Positions 18,156 through 27,311 of a stretch of 64,000 nt of DNA are shown here, piece after piece (within the stretch, counting starts at the first letter, position 1; each line of letters opens with the position of its first letter). The notes under the pieces are model-generated. The model was given only the letters and a program-made list of their open reading frames with translations, was not told the DNA's origin and did no database searches. Source of the stretch: Marinomonas sp. KMM3893 (GTDB lineage Bacteria; Pseudomonadota; Gammaproteobacteria; Pseudomonadales; Marinomonadaceae); assembly GCF_004352855.1 (NCBI RefSeq), contig NZ_SJSC01000008.1, positions 1-64,000 on the forward strand, given 5' to 3'. A program made the position numbers and the translations under genes.

Positions 18156-20600
18156 CTAGAATAGATTTTCTAGAGCATTGTCCGTTTGCTTTTCTTGCTG
18201 TGCATCATTGTCTTGGCTGCTCTCTGAGTTGAGAGAGTCTGACTGACGTTGCGCAGGGATGTGGTTTCTGCGGAACATCTCGAAGATGGCGTCTTTTTGT
18301 CCCGGAAGGGCGCGTTCGCCGGTTTTCGGATCGATGCGAACAGTGACTAATGTCGAAGGCTTTTGCACATAAGACAAGGGCGTACCGTCTAATGCGACAC
18401 GCATATAGTCAATCCATGTCGGTAAGGAAACCGAACTACCAAAGGCGCCACGACCCAAGCTGGTGGAGTCATCGAAGCCACTCCATACGGTGGTGACTAG
18501 ACTGCCATTATAGCCGGAGAACCAAGCGTCTTTGCCGTCGTTGGTGGTACCGGTTTTGCCCGCAAGATCAGGGCGTTTCAGCACGCGTGCTCGTCGTCCA
18601 GTACCATACTTGATGACATCTCGCATCATGTCATAAATTAGGTAATCCACTTCAGGTGTCAGCTTTTGTGCAGCAACAGGGCGGTTTTGCACGCCTTGAG
18701 CGGTATTGAACAAGCCAGATGGCTGACCATCTTGAGCGTCGCTATCCAGTAAGGTGCAAGTACGGCAGACGGTATCTGGTGTGGCTTGGAATATCGTGCT
18801 GTTGTTGCGATCGGTAATGTGATCAATTAAATACGGCGATATTTTATAGCCACCGTTTGAGAAGACCGCATAACCTGTCGCCATTTCCATTGGCGATACG
18901 CTGGCGCTGCCCAATGCCAGAGATAAGTTGCGAGGCAGCTCGTCTGCATTGAAGCCAAAGCGAGTTAAAAACTTGATCGTTGGTGCAATGCCCAATTCTT
19001 GTAATAAGCGCACAGAGACAATGTTCTGTGAACGATATAACGCAGGGCGTAAACGCGTTGGTCCATAGAAGCGACCAGTGTCGTTCGTTGGACGCCATGC
19101 TTTATCTAGGTTCGAATCTTCAAACACCACCGGAGCGTCGTTGATAAGGCTTGCCGCTGTATAGCCGCGAGACAGTGCGCTTGAGTAAATAAACGGCTTA
19201 AAGCTGGAGCCAGGTTGACGCTTAGATTGGGTGACGCGGTTGAACTTGTTTTCGTAATAATTAAAACCGCCGACCAACGCCTGAATAGCACCATCTTTAC
19301 TGTTGATGGAAATAAGGGCGCTTTGTAGTTTTGGTTTCTGCGTTAAGATCCAGCCAAGGTCTGGGTCTGGTCTGAGGTCGATGATATCACCGGGTACCAT
19401 AATGTCGGCCACGGTTTTTGGCGCGGGTCCTTGTACATCGTCGTTGATGTAAGGCTTCGCCCATTTCATTGCGTCCCAAGACAGGGTGATTTGGTCGCCG
19501 TTACTAAGCAACACATTGGCGAATTGGTCGGTCGTCGAGAGGACTAAACCCACTTTCCAGATGTGCAGCGTGCTGTAGCTATTGAGGGCTTTCTCTTGTT
19601 CTTTTAATGACTTGTCGAGCAGTTCTGGTTGGGTCGCTACTGAACCTCGATAACCGTGTTTCATGTCATAATTTAAGACACCATCATTGATCGCCTGATT
19701 GGCGGCGGTTTGACGCTTGGAATCAATGGTTGTGTAGACGGTTAAGCCTTCTGTGTACAGTTTGTCTCCATAGGTTTCATGCAGCTCAGAGCGCACCATC
19801 TCAGCCACATAACCGGCGTCCACATCGGGTGTTATGCCGTAATCCTTAGCGGTTACAGGCTGCTCTACGGCGGTTTGATATTGCTCTTTATTGATGGACC
19901 CAAGCGACAGCATACGTTGCAAAATCCAGTTACGACGGATGAGGGCTCTCGATGGATTCGCCACTGGGTTGTAACGCGAAGGGGCTTTTGGCAGCCCAGC
20001 AATCATTGCGTATTGGGCTAGGTCTAGGTCTTTTAAGCTTTTGCCGTAATACACCTGTGCAGCGGCTTCAAAACCATAAGCGCGTTTGCCTAGGTAAATT
20101 TTATTCACATACAGTTCGAGAATTTCATGCTTGGTGAGTTCTCGTTCCATTTTCAAAGAAATGAAGATTTCAGTGAATTTACGGGTAAAGGTTTGTTCAA
20201 ACGACAGAAAGTAGTTTCTGGCGACTTGCATGGTAATGGTACTACCACCGCCTTGAATTTGTCCGGTGGTTACCAACTGCATTGCGGCCCGCCCTAGACC
20301 CATAATATCAATGCCAGGGTGGTGATAAAAGTTGCTGTCTTCTGCCGCTAAAATAGCATGTTCTAGTTGGGCAGGAAGCTGCGCGTAGGTAATTGGCGTA
20401 CGACGTTGTTCGCCAAACTCTCCAATTAACTTATTGTCCGCGGTGTAAATTCGCAATGGAATCTGTAACTCAATGTCTTTTAGTTGAGCCACCGTAGGGA
20501 TGCGATCTTTAACGCTTTCATAAACAGCAAATGTGATCACAGCACTACAAAGTGCACCAAACAAAGCCAAGAAAAAGAAGATTTTTAATACTTTCAACAT
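18156..20600 (-). CDS. mrcA: Penicillin-binding protein 1A
   Basis: An 814-residue bifunctional peptidoglycan synthase (class A PBP). A membrane anchor lies at about 5-27. The glycosyltransferase domain carries the catalytic Glu in AAEDSNFYHHPGID and further family motifs GGSTITMQVARN and ELYVNKIYLG. An OB-like insert precedes the transpeptidase domain, which has SxxK in PGSSFKPF, SQN in YRSQNIVS and KTGTT. I placed the start at the ATG for MLKVLKIFF; the open frame extends five codons further to a TTG without better support. It is divergent from the pil-like operon, as ponA is from pilM in Pseudomonas. Confidence 0.95.
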   Translation of the reverse strand: MLKVLKIFFFLALFGALCSAVITFAVYESVKDRIPTVAQLKDIELQIPLRIYTADNKLIGEFGEQRRTPITYAQLPAQLEHAILAAEDSNFYHHPGIDIMGLGRAAMQLVTTGQIQGGGSTITMQVARNYFLSFEQTFTRKFTEIFISLKMERELTKHEILELYVNKIYLGKRAYGFEAAAQVYYGKSLKDLDLAQYAMIAGLPKAPSRYNPVANPSRALIRRNWILQRMLSLGSINKEQYQTAVEQPVTAKDYGITPDVDAGYVAEMVRSELHETYGDKLYTEGLTVYTTIDSKRQTAANQAINDGVLNYDMKHGYRGSVATQPELLDKSLKEQEKALNSYSTLHIWKVGLVLSTTDQFANVLLSNGDQITLSWDAMKWAKPYINDDVQGPAPKTVADIMVPGDIIDLRPDPDLGWILTQKPKLQSALISINSKDGAIQALVGGFNYYENKFNRVTQSKRQPGSSFKPFIYSSALSRGYTAASLINDAPVVFEDSNLDKAWRPTNDTGRFYGPTRLRPALYRSQNIVSVRLLQELGIAPTIKFLTRFGFNADELPRNLSLALGSASVSPMEMATGYAVFSNGGYKISPYLIDHITDRNNSTIFQATPDTVCRTCTLLDSDAQDGQPSGLFNTAQGVQNRPVAAQKLTPEVDYLIYDMMRDVIKYGTGRRARVLKRPDLAGKTGTTNDGKDAWFSGYNGSLVTTVWSGFDDSTSLGRGAFGSSVSLPTWIDYMRVALDGTPLSYVQKPSTLVTVRIDPKTGERALPGQKDAIFEMFRRNHIPAQRQSDSLNSESSQDNDAQQEKQTDNALENLF

Positions 20601-20750
20601 ACAGATCCAATACAAATGGATTAAAAAAATAACATTATAACGAAGTTGTGCGGCGCATAGTTGATCAACTTTGCAGCAAATCGTGTTATCTTGCCAGTAT
20701 TCGGTTAGGAAACCGAGACAATAATGAGCTGATTATTTCAAGGATGAATC

Positions 20751-21725
20751 ATGAAGCCAATATCCCCCGACTGTGTCGTATTTTACACTGTCTCTCAGTG
20801 CTATGTTTACGCGGCTAATCATTTGCCTGAGCGACTTCCATTCAACGCCAAAGACGATACATTTCTGCCGAGTATCGAACGGCTTAATGAGCTGCAATCA
20901 CTATTAGACCATGAATATCTAGCAGACAAAAAGTCTCTGCTGATTGTCGTGCCTAATGCTTGGTTGTCTGTTTCAGAGCACCAAATAAAGCATCCATTAT
21001 CAAAGAAATTAGCGCCATTGGCGGCGTTAGCATTCGCCTCAGAAAGCACCTTTGCACCGCCCAATGAAATCTTCTTTCATCATCATGTGACTAAGTTAAA
21101 CAAAGACCTCGTTCAATTGCATGTAGTCGCTTGTTCAAAAATGTTAATGGATTGTCTAAGTCAGCCTTTTCAAGCGGACAATCGGTGTTGTCAGTTGATA
21201 TCGCAGCAACAATGGGACGCACAATCGACACGTCGCTTCGCTTGTTACTTACTCTCTCGCCAAGGGTTAGCCCGATATCAACCTGAGGAAGATAAGCGCC
21301 GGGAAACACGTCATCGTTGGTCTGCTTTTGTGCTAATGAGTGTGCTAGTGCACGGCTTGTTGCTGGGCTATTTTTATTATCTCACCGATGAGCAAGACAA
21401 GCAGCGAGTAGCGCAGCGTCAAAAATACACTCAGCAGCTTGTCTTGCCGACCCAAGGCACTGTGTTTGTGACTAGGTTCTTGACGATATTGCGCGCCTTA
21501 CCCCATGACGTAAGAGTGTCTGCGTTGCATAGTGAAAAAGACACCGCCTCAGCGCGTTTAACCTTGACGACGGTCAGGCTGCAAACATTGCTTACGCAGT
21601 GGCAACAGGCGCAGCCAACGTGGCATTGGCAGGTGAGCTCGACTTCGCCCCAAGGTACTTCAATGGGGGCTTCAGAAGACGCTTTGGAGGTGATGCATGT
21701 GGAACTTCTCGTTTCTGCGCGTTAA
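20751..21725 (+). CDS. Divergent PilM/PilN- or GspL-like assembly protein
   Basis: A 324-residue bitopic protein, identified mainly from position. About 190 residues of cytoplasmic sequence are followed by one membrane helix (about 190-212, SAFVLMSVLVHGLLLGYFYYL) and a periplasmic region of about 110 residues. This order of cytoplasmic domain, helix and ferredoxin-like periplasmic domain is that of GspL, or of PilM and PilN fused. I cannot see clear actin-fold motifs. AAGGATGA precedes the ATG. It overlaps the next gene by 29 bases, and the secretin gene follows. It occupies the place of pilM-pilN between mrcA and aroK. Confidence 0.6.
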   Translation: MKPISPDCVVFYTVSQCYVYAANHLPERLPFNAKDDTFLPSIERLNELQSLLDHEYLADKKSLLIVVPNAWLSVSEHQIKHPLSKKLAPLAALAFASESTFAPPNEIFFHHHVTKLNKDLVQLHVVACSKMLMDCLSQPFQADNRCCQLISQQQWDAQSTRRFACYLLSRQGLARYQPEEDKRRETRHRWSAFVLMSVLVHGLLLGYFYYLTDEQDKQRVAQRQKYTQQLVLPTQGTVFVTRFLTILRALPHDVRVSALHSEKDTASARLTLTTVRLQTLLTQWQQAQPTWHWQVSSTSPQGTSMGASEDALEVMHVELLVSAR

Positions 21726-22398
21726 AGCGTGGCCGCAGCCATCACGAACCTTGTTGTGCTTATTAGTTGTGCTGCAAATCGCCGCTTGGTACCCATTATG
21801 GCAATACCATCAAAGCGACGTTCAGCATGATAATAAGCAACAGGCACGAATGGATGGGCACACCCAGCTTAGGCAGCGCCAAGCCAAGTTGCTAGCGTCT
21901 AATTCTTTCACATCAGAGACATTGCAGACTCGTGTGGTGAACACCGAGAAAGGCGAAGTGACGCAATGGGCGGTCAGTGGAAAAATGTTGTTGAGTCACT
22001 GGCAAGCGGTGCAGGAAAAAATACAAGAAAAAGTGGCAATAGGGTTAGTGAGTGCCAGCTGGACATTGACGATGGACGGTCATTGGCAGGGGCGCTTGCT
22101 GTTTGATGTGTTAAGGCCGAATAAATCACAGCCTCAGCAAGATTGGCTTCCGGCTCGTCAGGTGGCTATGTCTGGCGCTCTAGCGCAATGGCGATTGGTC
22201 TCTGTGGCCGTGTTTCAAGGAGAAGCGTCTGCGTTGTTGTCTTATCAATCGGCCAAACGTTGGGTGGCACAAGGCGATTGGCTGCCGACTTTGGGGTTGT
22301 CTGTGCAGCGAGTCTCGCCCGATCAAGTGACGTTTGTCGCACCGTCTGGTGATGCCTTTCTATTACCCGTTCGCAACCTCAATGGCATGAAGGAGTAA
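21697..22398 (+). CDS. PilO/PilP-like fused assembly protein
   Basis: A 233-residue protein with a single N-terminal membrane helix (about 17-35) and a periplasmic remainder. The middle resembles the small PilO/GspM domain. The C-terminal stretch, about 188-228, reads like the PilP/GspC beta domain (WVAQGDWLPTLGLSVQRVS, then VTFVAPSGDAFLLPV), which normally contacts the secretin. So it looks like PilO and PilP in one chain. The start is fixed by GGAGGTGAT just before the ATG, which lies inside the preceding gene. The secretin gene begins 4 bases after its stop. The assignment is by architecture and context. Confidence 0.6.
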   Translation: MWNFSFLRVKAWPQPSRTLLCLLVVLQIAAWYPLWQYHQSDVQHDNKQQARMDGHTQLRQRQAKLLASNSFTSETLQTRVVNTEKGEVTQWAVSGKMLLSHWQAVQEKIQEKVAIGLVSASWTLTMDGHWQGRLLFDVLRPNKSQPQQDWLPARQVAMSGALAQWRLVSVAVFQGEASALLSYQSAKRWVAQGDWLPTLGLSVQRVSPDQVTFVAPSGDAFLLPVRNLNGMKE

Positions 22399-22402
22399 AT
22401 GT

Positions 22403-23587
22403 ATGCGCTCTTTATTACTGGAAAAGGGGGTGGTAAGGCCGATATTCATGGCGCTGATGATGCTCTTGGTGCCACAACGGCTGCTCGCGATGGATGTCTT
22501 TTTTGAATCGCGTTCAATACAGGAAGTGTTGCCTTGGCTGGCGTCGAAAATGCAGGAGAGCTTGGTGATTAGCCCAGACATAGACGATCAACTCACCCTG
22601 TCGATTAAAGACGCTTCTTGGCGGGAAGTGATGCAAGCCGTCGCGCAAAATCCGAGTATTGATTTGACTTGGCAAGGCGCTGTGGCCGTGTTGATGCCTG
22701 CGCTGAAAAAAGAGGAGAAAGCCAACTGCCAGCGAGCGTATTGGATGTTGCGCCATGCCAAAGCGAAAGCCGTCGGTGGTCATTTAAGTGTGTTGTACCC
22801 GACCATCTCTTTGATCGTGGATGAGCGAACCAACTCGCTGATTACTTATTATTGCCAGCCGGTTGAAGGTTTGGCTCAGACATTAGCTTGGCTGGATGTG
22901 CCGTTACGACAAATTGAAATCAGTGCGCAAATTGCTCAGGTGAGCACCTCAGCCCAATCGCAATTTGGGGCGAATTGGCAGGCGAACTTATCGAACAGCG
23001 TGCGCTCGTCGATTGGTGGCGCCATTGATCTTGGCGCATTAGCCGCAACGAGCCGTTTGTCAGTGTCTGGCAGCAGCGGCTTGAACTTGTTGTCGTTTAC
23101 TTTAGACATGTTAGAAAGTGAAGGCATGGCGAAAGTATTGTCTAAGCCCAAAATTGTTGCCGTAGAAGGCCAATTGGCTCGGATTGAATCGGGTACAGAA
23201 ATACCGTACCAAACCGTGGACGATGACACGGTTAATGTTGAGTTTCGCGACGCGGCCTTGTTGTTAGAGGTGAGGCCGTTTGTAAAAGAAGGAAAGCGTA
23301 TCTTGTTGGAATTAACGATTCATCAAGACTCAGTCGGGGAATTGGTGAATGGCGTGCCTAGCTTGGAAACCAATCGATTAAAAACGCATGTGGTGGTGAA
23401 CGACCAAGAAACGCTTGTTTTAGGTGGGATTTTTCGAGAAGAGCGTTTTAAAACAACCAGTAAGGTTCCGGTTTTAGGCGATATTCCTATTCTGGGCATA
23501 TTCTTTAAAAGACAAACAGAACAACAAGAAAAGGTTGAATTACTTGTATTTATTACACCAAAGCTGCTACAAATGTCAGTTAACTAG
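22403..23587 (+). CDS. Short secretin, HofQ/ComE/PilQ-like
   Basis: A 394-residue outer-membrane secretin. A signal peptide (about 1-29) precedes an STN-like N0 domain (about 35-95), one NHN-type repeat (about 105-170) and the secretin barrel domain (about 180-390). The barrel signature VPVLGDIPILGIFFKR is near the C terminus. It is far shorter than PilQ of Pseudomonas (about 700), lacking the AMIN domains, and close to HofQ of E. coli (412) and ComE of Haemophilus, which serve DNA uptake. AAGGAG precedes the ATG. It is the last gene of a three-gene unit ahead of aroK. Confidence 0.85.
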   Translation: MRSLLLEKGVVRPIFMALMMLLVPQRLLAMDVFFESRSIQEVLPWLASKMQESLVISPDIDDQLTLSIKDASWREVMQAVAQNPSIDLTWQGAVAVLMPALKKEEKANCQRAYWMLRHAKAKAVGGHLSVLYPTISLIVDERTNSLITYYCQPVEGLAQTLAWLDVPLRQIEISAQIAQVSTSAQSQFGANWQANLSNSVRSSIGGAIDLGALAATSRLSVSGSSGLNLLSFTLDMLESEGMAKVLSKPKIVAVEGQLARIESGTEIPYQTVDDDTVNVEFRDAALLLEVRPFVKEGKRILLELTIHQDSVGELVNGVPSLETNRLKTHVVVNDQETLVLGGIFREERFKTTSKVPVLGDIPILGIFFKRQTEQQEKVELLVFITPKLLQMSVN

Positions 23588-23629
23588 GCTGCAGCCTGTA
23601 TCTGCTTAATTCCGATGTAATTGAATACA

Positions 23630-24196
23630 ATGATAAAAGCTCCCAATATAATTTTAGTGGGCCCGATGGGTGCTGGAAAAACGACAATAGGTCGCTTGCT
23701 TTCACACTCATTGGGCAGAGAATTCTATGATTCAGACCGAATCATAGAAGAAAATGCCGGGGCTGATATTCCTTGGATTTTCGAAAAAGAAGGTGAAGAT
23801 GGCTTTCGTAAACGAGAGACTCAGGCCTTAGAGTGCATGTTACATAACCAAGACTGCGTTGTTCTTGCGACGGGCGGTGGTATTGTGATGCGTGAAGAAA
23901 ATCGCGAGTTGCTGAGTAACAGTGATGCGCTTGTTGTTTACCTTTATGCTTCCGTGTCGCAACAGTTACATCGTACCTCGAAAAGCAACCACCGACCGTT
24001 ATTACAGACGAGCGATCCGAAAGCGACATTGAACGCGCTTTTTAAGGTTCGTGACCCGCTCTATCGCGAAGTGGCTACCTTGGTTGTTGAGACCGATTCA
24101 CGGCACCCTAAGTCAGTGGCTAATAAGGCTTTAGAGGCCATCAAACGTCATTTAAAATCAGAAAACAAGGCACAGAATGCGAACGTTAACGGTTGA
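23630..24196 (+). CDS. aroK: Shikimate kinase
   Basis: A 188-residue kinase that phosphorylates shikimate at O3 in aromatic amino acid synthesis. The P-loop GPMGAGKTT is near residues 11-19, the shikimate-binding DSDRIIEE follows, and ATGGGIVMR is the third family motif. I take the ATG giving [13 protein letters not shown], in line with other AroK; an in-frame TTG nine bases earlier is the alternative. The 3' end overlaps aroB by 20 bases, so the two are translationally coupled. Confidence 0.95.
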   Translation: MIKAPNIILVGPMGAGKTTIGRLLSHSLGREFYDSDRIIEENAGADIPWIFEKEGEDGFRKRETQALECMLHNQDCVVLATGGGIVMREENRELLSNSDALVVYLYASVSQQLHRTSKSNHRPLLQTSDPKATLNALFKVRDPLYREVATLVVETDSRHPKSVANKALEAIKRHLKSENKAQNANVNG

Positions 24197-25280
24197 GTTA
24201 GGAGAGAGAAGCTACCCTATTTATATAGGCAGCGGAATTCGTCAACAGAAGGATCTTTTTGATCAAGCAATTCATGGCAAACAAGTCATGATTGTTACCA
24301 ATGACACAGTGGCTCCCTTGTATCTGGATGCCATGGTGTCGATGCTGAGCGAGTCATATCAAGTCGCCACCTGCATTTTACCTGATGGCGAAGCGTTTAA
24401 AACACTGGATACCTATGGCCAGATTATTACCGCGCTACTTGAAGCTAAGCATAACCGTACTACCACGATTATTGCCTTAGGTGGCGGAGTGGTGGGTGAC
24501 ATGGCGGGCTATGCGGCGGCGACGTATCAGCGTGGCGTGCCTTTTATTCAAGTGCCGACGACATTATTGTCCCAAGTGGATTCTTCTGTTGGTGGTAAAA
24601 CCGGCGTGAATCATCCGCTGGGTAAAAACATGATAGGCGCGTTTTATCAACCTCAAGCCGTCATCATAGATACGCAATCACTATTAACCTTGCCAGAAAA
24701 AGAATTGTCCGCTGGCATGGCAGAAGTCATCAAGTATGGATTAATTTGCGATGCTTCATTTTTTGATTGGTTAGAGCAAGAAATTGACGCTTTAATGGCG
24801 TTGGATAATGATAAAATCAGCGATGCAATTTATCGTTCCTGTTTGGCTAAGGCAAATGTCGTGGCACAAGATGAACGAGAAGGCGGCATTCGAGCCATTT
24901 TGAACCTAGGCCATACTTTTGGTCATGCCATTGAAACCCACATGGGATATGGTAATTGGTTGCATGGTGAAGCCGTCGCAGCAGGGTGTGTGCTGGCTGT
25001 TGATTTGTCGTGGCGCTTAGGGAATATTTCTGAGCAAGATGTGAATCGCAGCGTGGCGTTATTCCGTGCCGCTAAACTACCTACTTTACCGCCAGCGGTG
25101 ATGACATTAAGTGTGTTTAAAGATTTGATGATCTTAGACAAAAAGGTGCTTGATGGTAGTTTGCGTTTAGTGCTGCTCGATGCTCTTGGCGATGCCATTG
25201 TTACGTCAGACTTTTCAATGAGCGATTTTGATGACTGTATTACCGATGCATTGGAAGCGAGTAAGCAAGTAACCTCTTAA
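24177..25280 (+). CDS. aroB: 3-Dehydroquinate synthase
   Basis: A 367-residue enzyme that cyclises DAHP to 3-dehydroquinate in the shikimate pathway, using NAD+ and a metal. Visible family elements are the DGEAFKTL segment, [14 protein letters not shown] for nucleotide binding, the [21 protein letters not shown] active-site stretch, the metal ligand Glu in GMAEVIKYG and the HxxxH type ligands in [10 protein letters not shown] and [10 protein letters not shown]. Length matches E. coli AroB (362). It overlaps aroK upstream, with the damX-like gene 29 bases downstream, the usual order. Confidence 0.97.
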   Translation: MRTLTVELGERSYPIYIGSGIRQQKDLFDQAIHGKQVMIVTNDTVAPLYLDAMVSMLSESYQVATCILPDGEAFKTLDTYGQIITALLEAKHNRTTTIIALGGGVVGDMAGYAAATYQRGVPFIQVPTTLLSQVDSSVGGKTGVNHPLGKNMIGAFYQPQAVIIDTQSLLTLPEKELSAGMAEVIKYGLICDASFFDWLEQEIDALMALDNDKISDAIYRSCLAKANVVAQDEREGGIRAILNLGHTFGHAIETHMGYGNWLHGEAVAAGCVLAVDLSWRLGNISEQDVNRSVALFRAAKLPTLPPAVMTLSVFKDLMILDKKVLDGSLRLVLLDALGDAIVTSDFSMSDFDDCITDALEASKQVTS

Positions 25281-25309
25281 TTAGATCTCTGTCGTCTTAA
25301 AGGGCCAGT

Positions 25310-26869
25310 ATGTCAGAACCGAATTTTCAGTTTGACTTAGAAAGCGCACTGAATCAGCCGCCTAAAGCGACGCTGAGGGACCCATTCGGCTCGAAAGACA
25401 TGTCTGCTTACTTTGCTTCAGAAGAAGGTAACCAGCAACTGGCTCTGCTTGAGCATTTAAGTCGTTACAGTAATTTATTGTCCGTCATACAAGGCCCACA
25501 AGGCAGCGGCAAAAGTCGGTTTATGATGGAGTTTGCTCGTCATCAAGACGATTCGACCATTATTAGCCAAGTAAAAGCCAGTATGCTGATGACGGCTGGG
25601 CAATTGCTGCAGGCCATTTACAGTGGTTTTTCAACACAGTTAAGAGAGCCGCCGAACGAAGCGACGTTTGGGCCTTTGCTGAAGTTCTCTCATGATTTAG
25701 AGGCGCAAGGCCAAAAAGCATTAATCTTGATTGATAATGCGCAAGAGTTGAATACCGATGCGGTCAGCATGTTGTTAGACATGATGTCGCTGGCGACCGA
25801 AAATCAATCCGTTCCTCATGTTGCCTTGTTTACAGAATTCCCATTGTCACGCAATCTCGATTCTTATCAAGGTTCTCGTTATGAGCAACTTAGCCATACG
25901 CTGACCATTGCACCTTATTCACTAGAACAAACCAAAGCCTATTTATTGCATCGTGTTCGGACGGTGGGTGGGAGCATTAATCTGCCATTTAATGACAAGC
26001 AGATTAAACAGATCTATCAAGAGTCAGGCGGTTACCCTGGTGCCATTAATAAGATTGCGCAGTCGATGATGGGCAATGGCGCAAAAGGCGCTAAGCCTGG
26101 TCGCCGTTTCAATTTGGCGTTGGGCTTTCCATTGGTTCATATGGCGCTGCTGTGTTTTGTCATGCTGGGTATTTTGATCGCGGTTTTATTCAGCGACCCA
26201 GATGAGTCAGAACGCCAAGTGGCTGATCGCACCAGTAATGTCATTCCTTTGAGTCCTAAAACCGAAGTACGAGCAGGGCAATCTTCTTCCGCTACCATTG
26301 CGAGAATTGATGCCATGCAACGTAAAATAGGTTCAGAACCGAGTCTTGGCTTGCCGCCTATTCCTACCGACACAGAAGACGCTACTCTTGCGCCATCAAT
26401 CGCCCCTGTGAAGCCGGCTATTTCAGCCGCTCCGGTTGCGCCTATCCGCCAAGATACGCCAGTTGATATTACCCCCAACCTCAGCCAAGACAGACCTCAA
26501 GTTGTGTTACAGCCTATGCCGGTTGAGAAGGAACAGACTGTCACTGAAAAAACGCCAGCCGCCGACCCATTTGATAAAACACAGTGGTGGTTGTCGCAAA
26601 GCCCAAGTCGTTATACCTTGCAGCTACTCGGTACTTATAATCTGGATACGGTGAAAGACTTCATTAAATCTCAGGGCAGCATCAGTGTGTTTAGCTACTT
26701 TAAGTCAAAACACAAAGGGCGAGATTGGTATGTTGTGGTGTACGGTATGTATCGAAATCGCAGCGAAGCCATTGCGGCAGTGGAATCTTTGCCTAGAGAT
26801 TTGAAGAATTTGAACCCTTGGGCGCGCAGTGCTCGTAGCATTCAGCAAGACATCCAAAAACTAGAATAA
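25310..26869 (+). CDS. DamX-like AAA+ ATPase with SPOR domain
   Basis: A 519-residue inner-membrane protein. The cytoplasmic part is an ExeA-like AAA ATPase with Walker A GPQGSGKS at 62-69 and Walker B ALILIDNAQEL near 145. One membrane helix lies at about 272-293. A long Pro/Ala-rich periplasmic linker leads to a C-terminal SPOR domain (about 435-515; YTLQLLGTYN, then RDWYVVVYG). DamX localises to the septum through its SPOR domain and affects division. The aroK-aroB-damX order is widespread in gammaproteobacteria. It is probably last in the aro transcript. Confidence 0.85.
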   Translation: MSEPNFQFDLESALNQPPKATLRDPFGSKDMSAYFASEEGNQQLALLEHLSRYSNLLSVIQGPQGSGKSRFMMEFARHQDDSTIISQVKASMLMTAGQLLQAIYSGFSTQLREPPNEATFGPLLKFSHDLEAQGQKALILIDNAQELNTDAVSMLLDMMSLATENQSVPHVALFTEFPLSRNLDSYQGSRYEQLSHTLTIAPYSLEQTKAYLLHRVRTVGGSINLPFNDKQIKQIYQESGGYPGAINKIAQSMMGNGAKGAKPGRRFNLALGFPLVHMALLCFVMLGILIAVLFSDPDESERQVADRTSNVIPLSPKTEVRAGQSSSATIARIDAMQRKIGSEPSLGLPPIPTDTEDATLAPSIAPVKPAISAAPVAPIRQDTPVDITPNLSQDRPQVVLQPMPVEKEQTVTEKTPAADPFDKTQWWLSQSPSRYTLQLLGTYNLDTVKDFIKSQGSISVFSYFKSKHKGRDWYVVVYGMYRNRSEAIAAVESLPRDLKNLNPWARSARSIQQDIQKLE

Positions 26870-26877
26870 TCCACTGG

Positions 26878-26905
26878 AAACAGGCGTATGCACTGTTTTT
26901 ACTCG
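26878..26905 (+). terminator. Possible weak terminator after damX
   Basis: Short stem AAACAG / CTGTTT with a T-run just after the damX stop. The stem is only six pairs. Confidence 0.35.
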
Positions 26906-27026
26906 GTTTTTTTGCTTTTAAATCACGTATGAAGTCTGTTTTTTACGATTTCACTACTAATTTCTTTTCAAAAAAAGACATTTTCTTATAAAAAAACCAT
27001 TTATCTCTGAAATACACAGATCCACA

Positions 27027-27053
27027 GTGGAATTTTCTGTTTGGAAAATCCAC
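27027..27053. repeat. Hairpin in the gltB upstream region
   Basis: Inverted repeat GTGGAATTTTC / GGAAAATCCAC with a 5-base loop, one mismatch and one G-U pair, and no T-run. It lies about 260 bases before gltB in the 440-base AT-rich gap between damX and gltB. The palindrome TCCACAGTGGA (27021-27031) overlaps its left arm. Apart from this and the Fur-like site, I see nothing in the gap. Confidence 0.5.
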
Positions 27054-27200
27054 AACCATAGATAATTCTCCTAGAAGCCTTTAATTGCACTGAACCCCAC
27101 GTGAAAAACCCTCGAAATGACGGTAAAACCAGTTAGCTTGATTTGAGTAGTCGCACGCTGCGAGGTAAGATCATTTTCCTTTTTGGTGGTTGACAAGGCA

Positions 27201-27217
27201 GATAATAATCATTCTCA
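27201..27217. promoter_or_regulatory. Candidate Fur-like site upstream of gltB
   Basis: GATAATAATCATTCTCA resembles part of the Fur consensus; 11 of 12 bases match the ATAATCATTATC half, but the other half is poor. A TTGACA at 27190-27195 directly before it could be a -35 element, so the site would cover the core promoter. The gltB start is about 95 bases downstream. Confidence 0.4.
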
Positions 27218-27311
27218 AAGTCAATTGATCGACTTTCTACGAGCCTGATCACCAAGAAAGTATTTTCTGATCTATTTGATATCTTTACGTTTCAACTGTG
27301 GGAGTTGGTGT

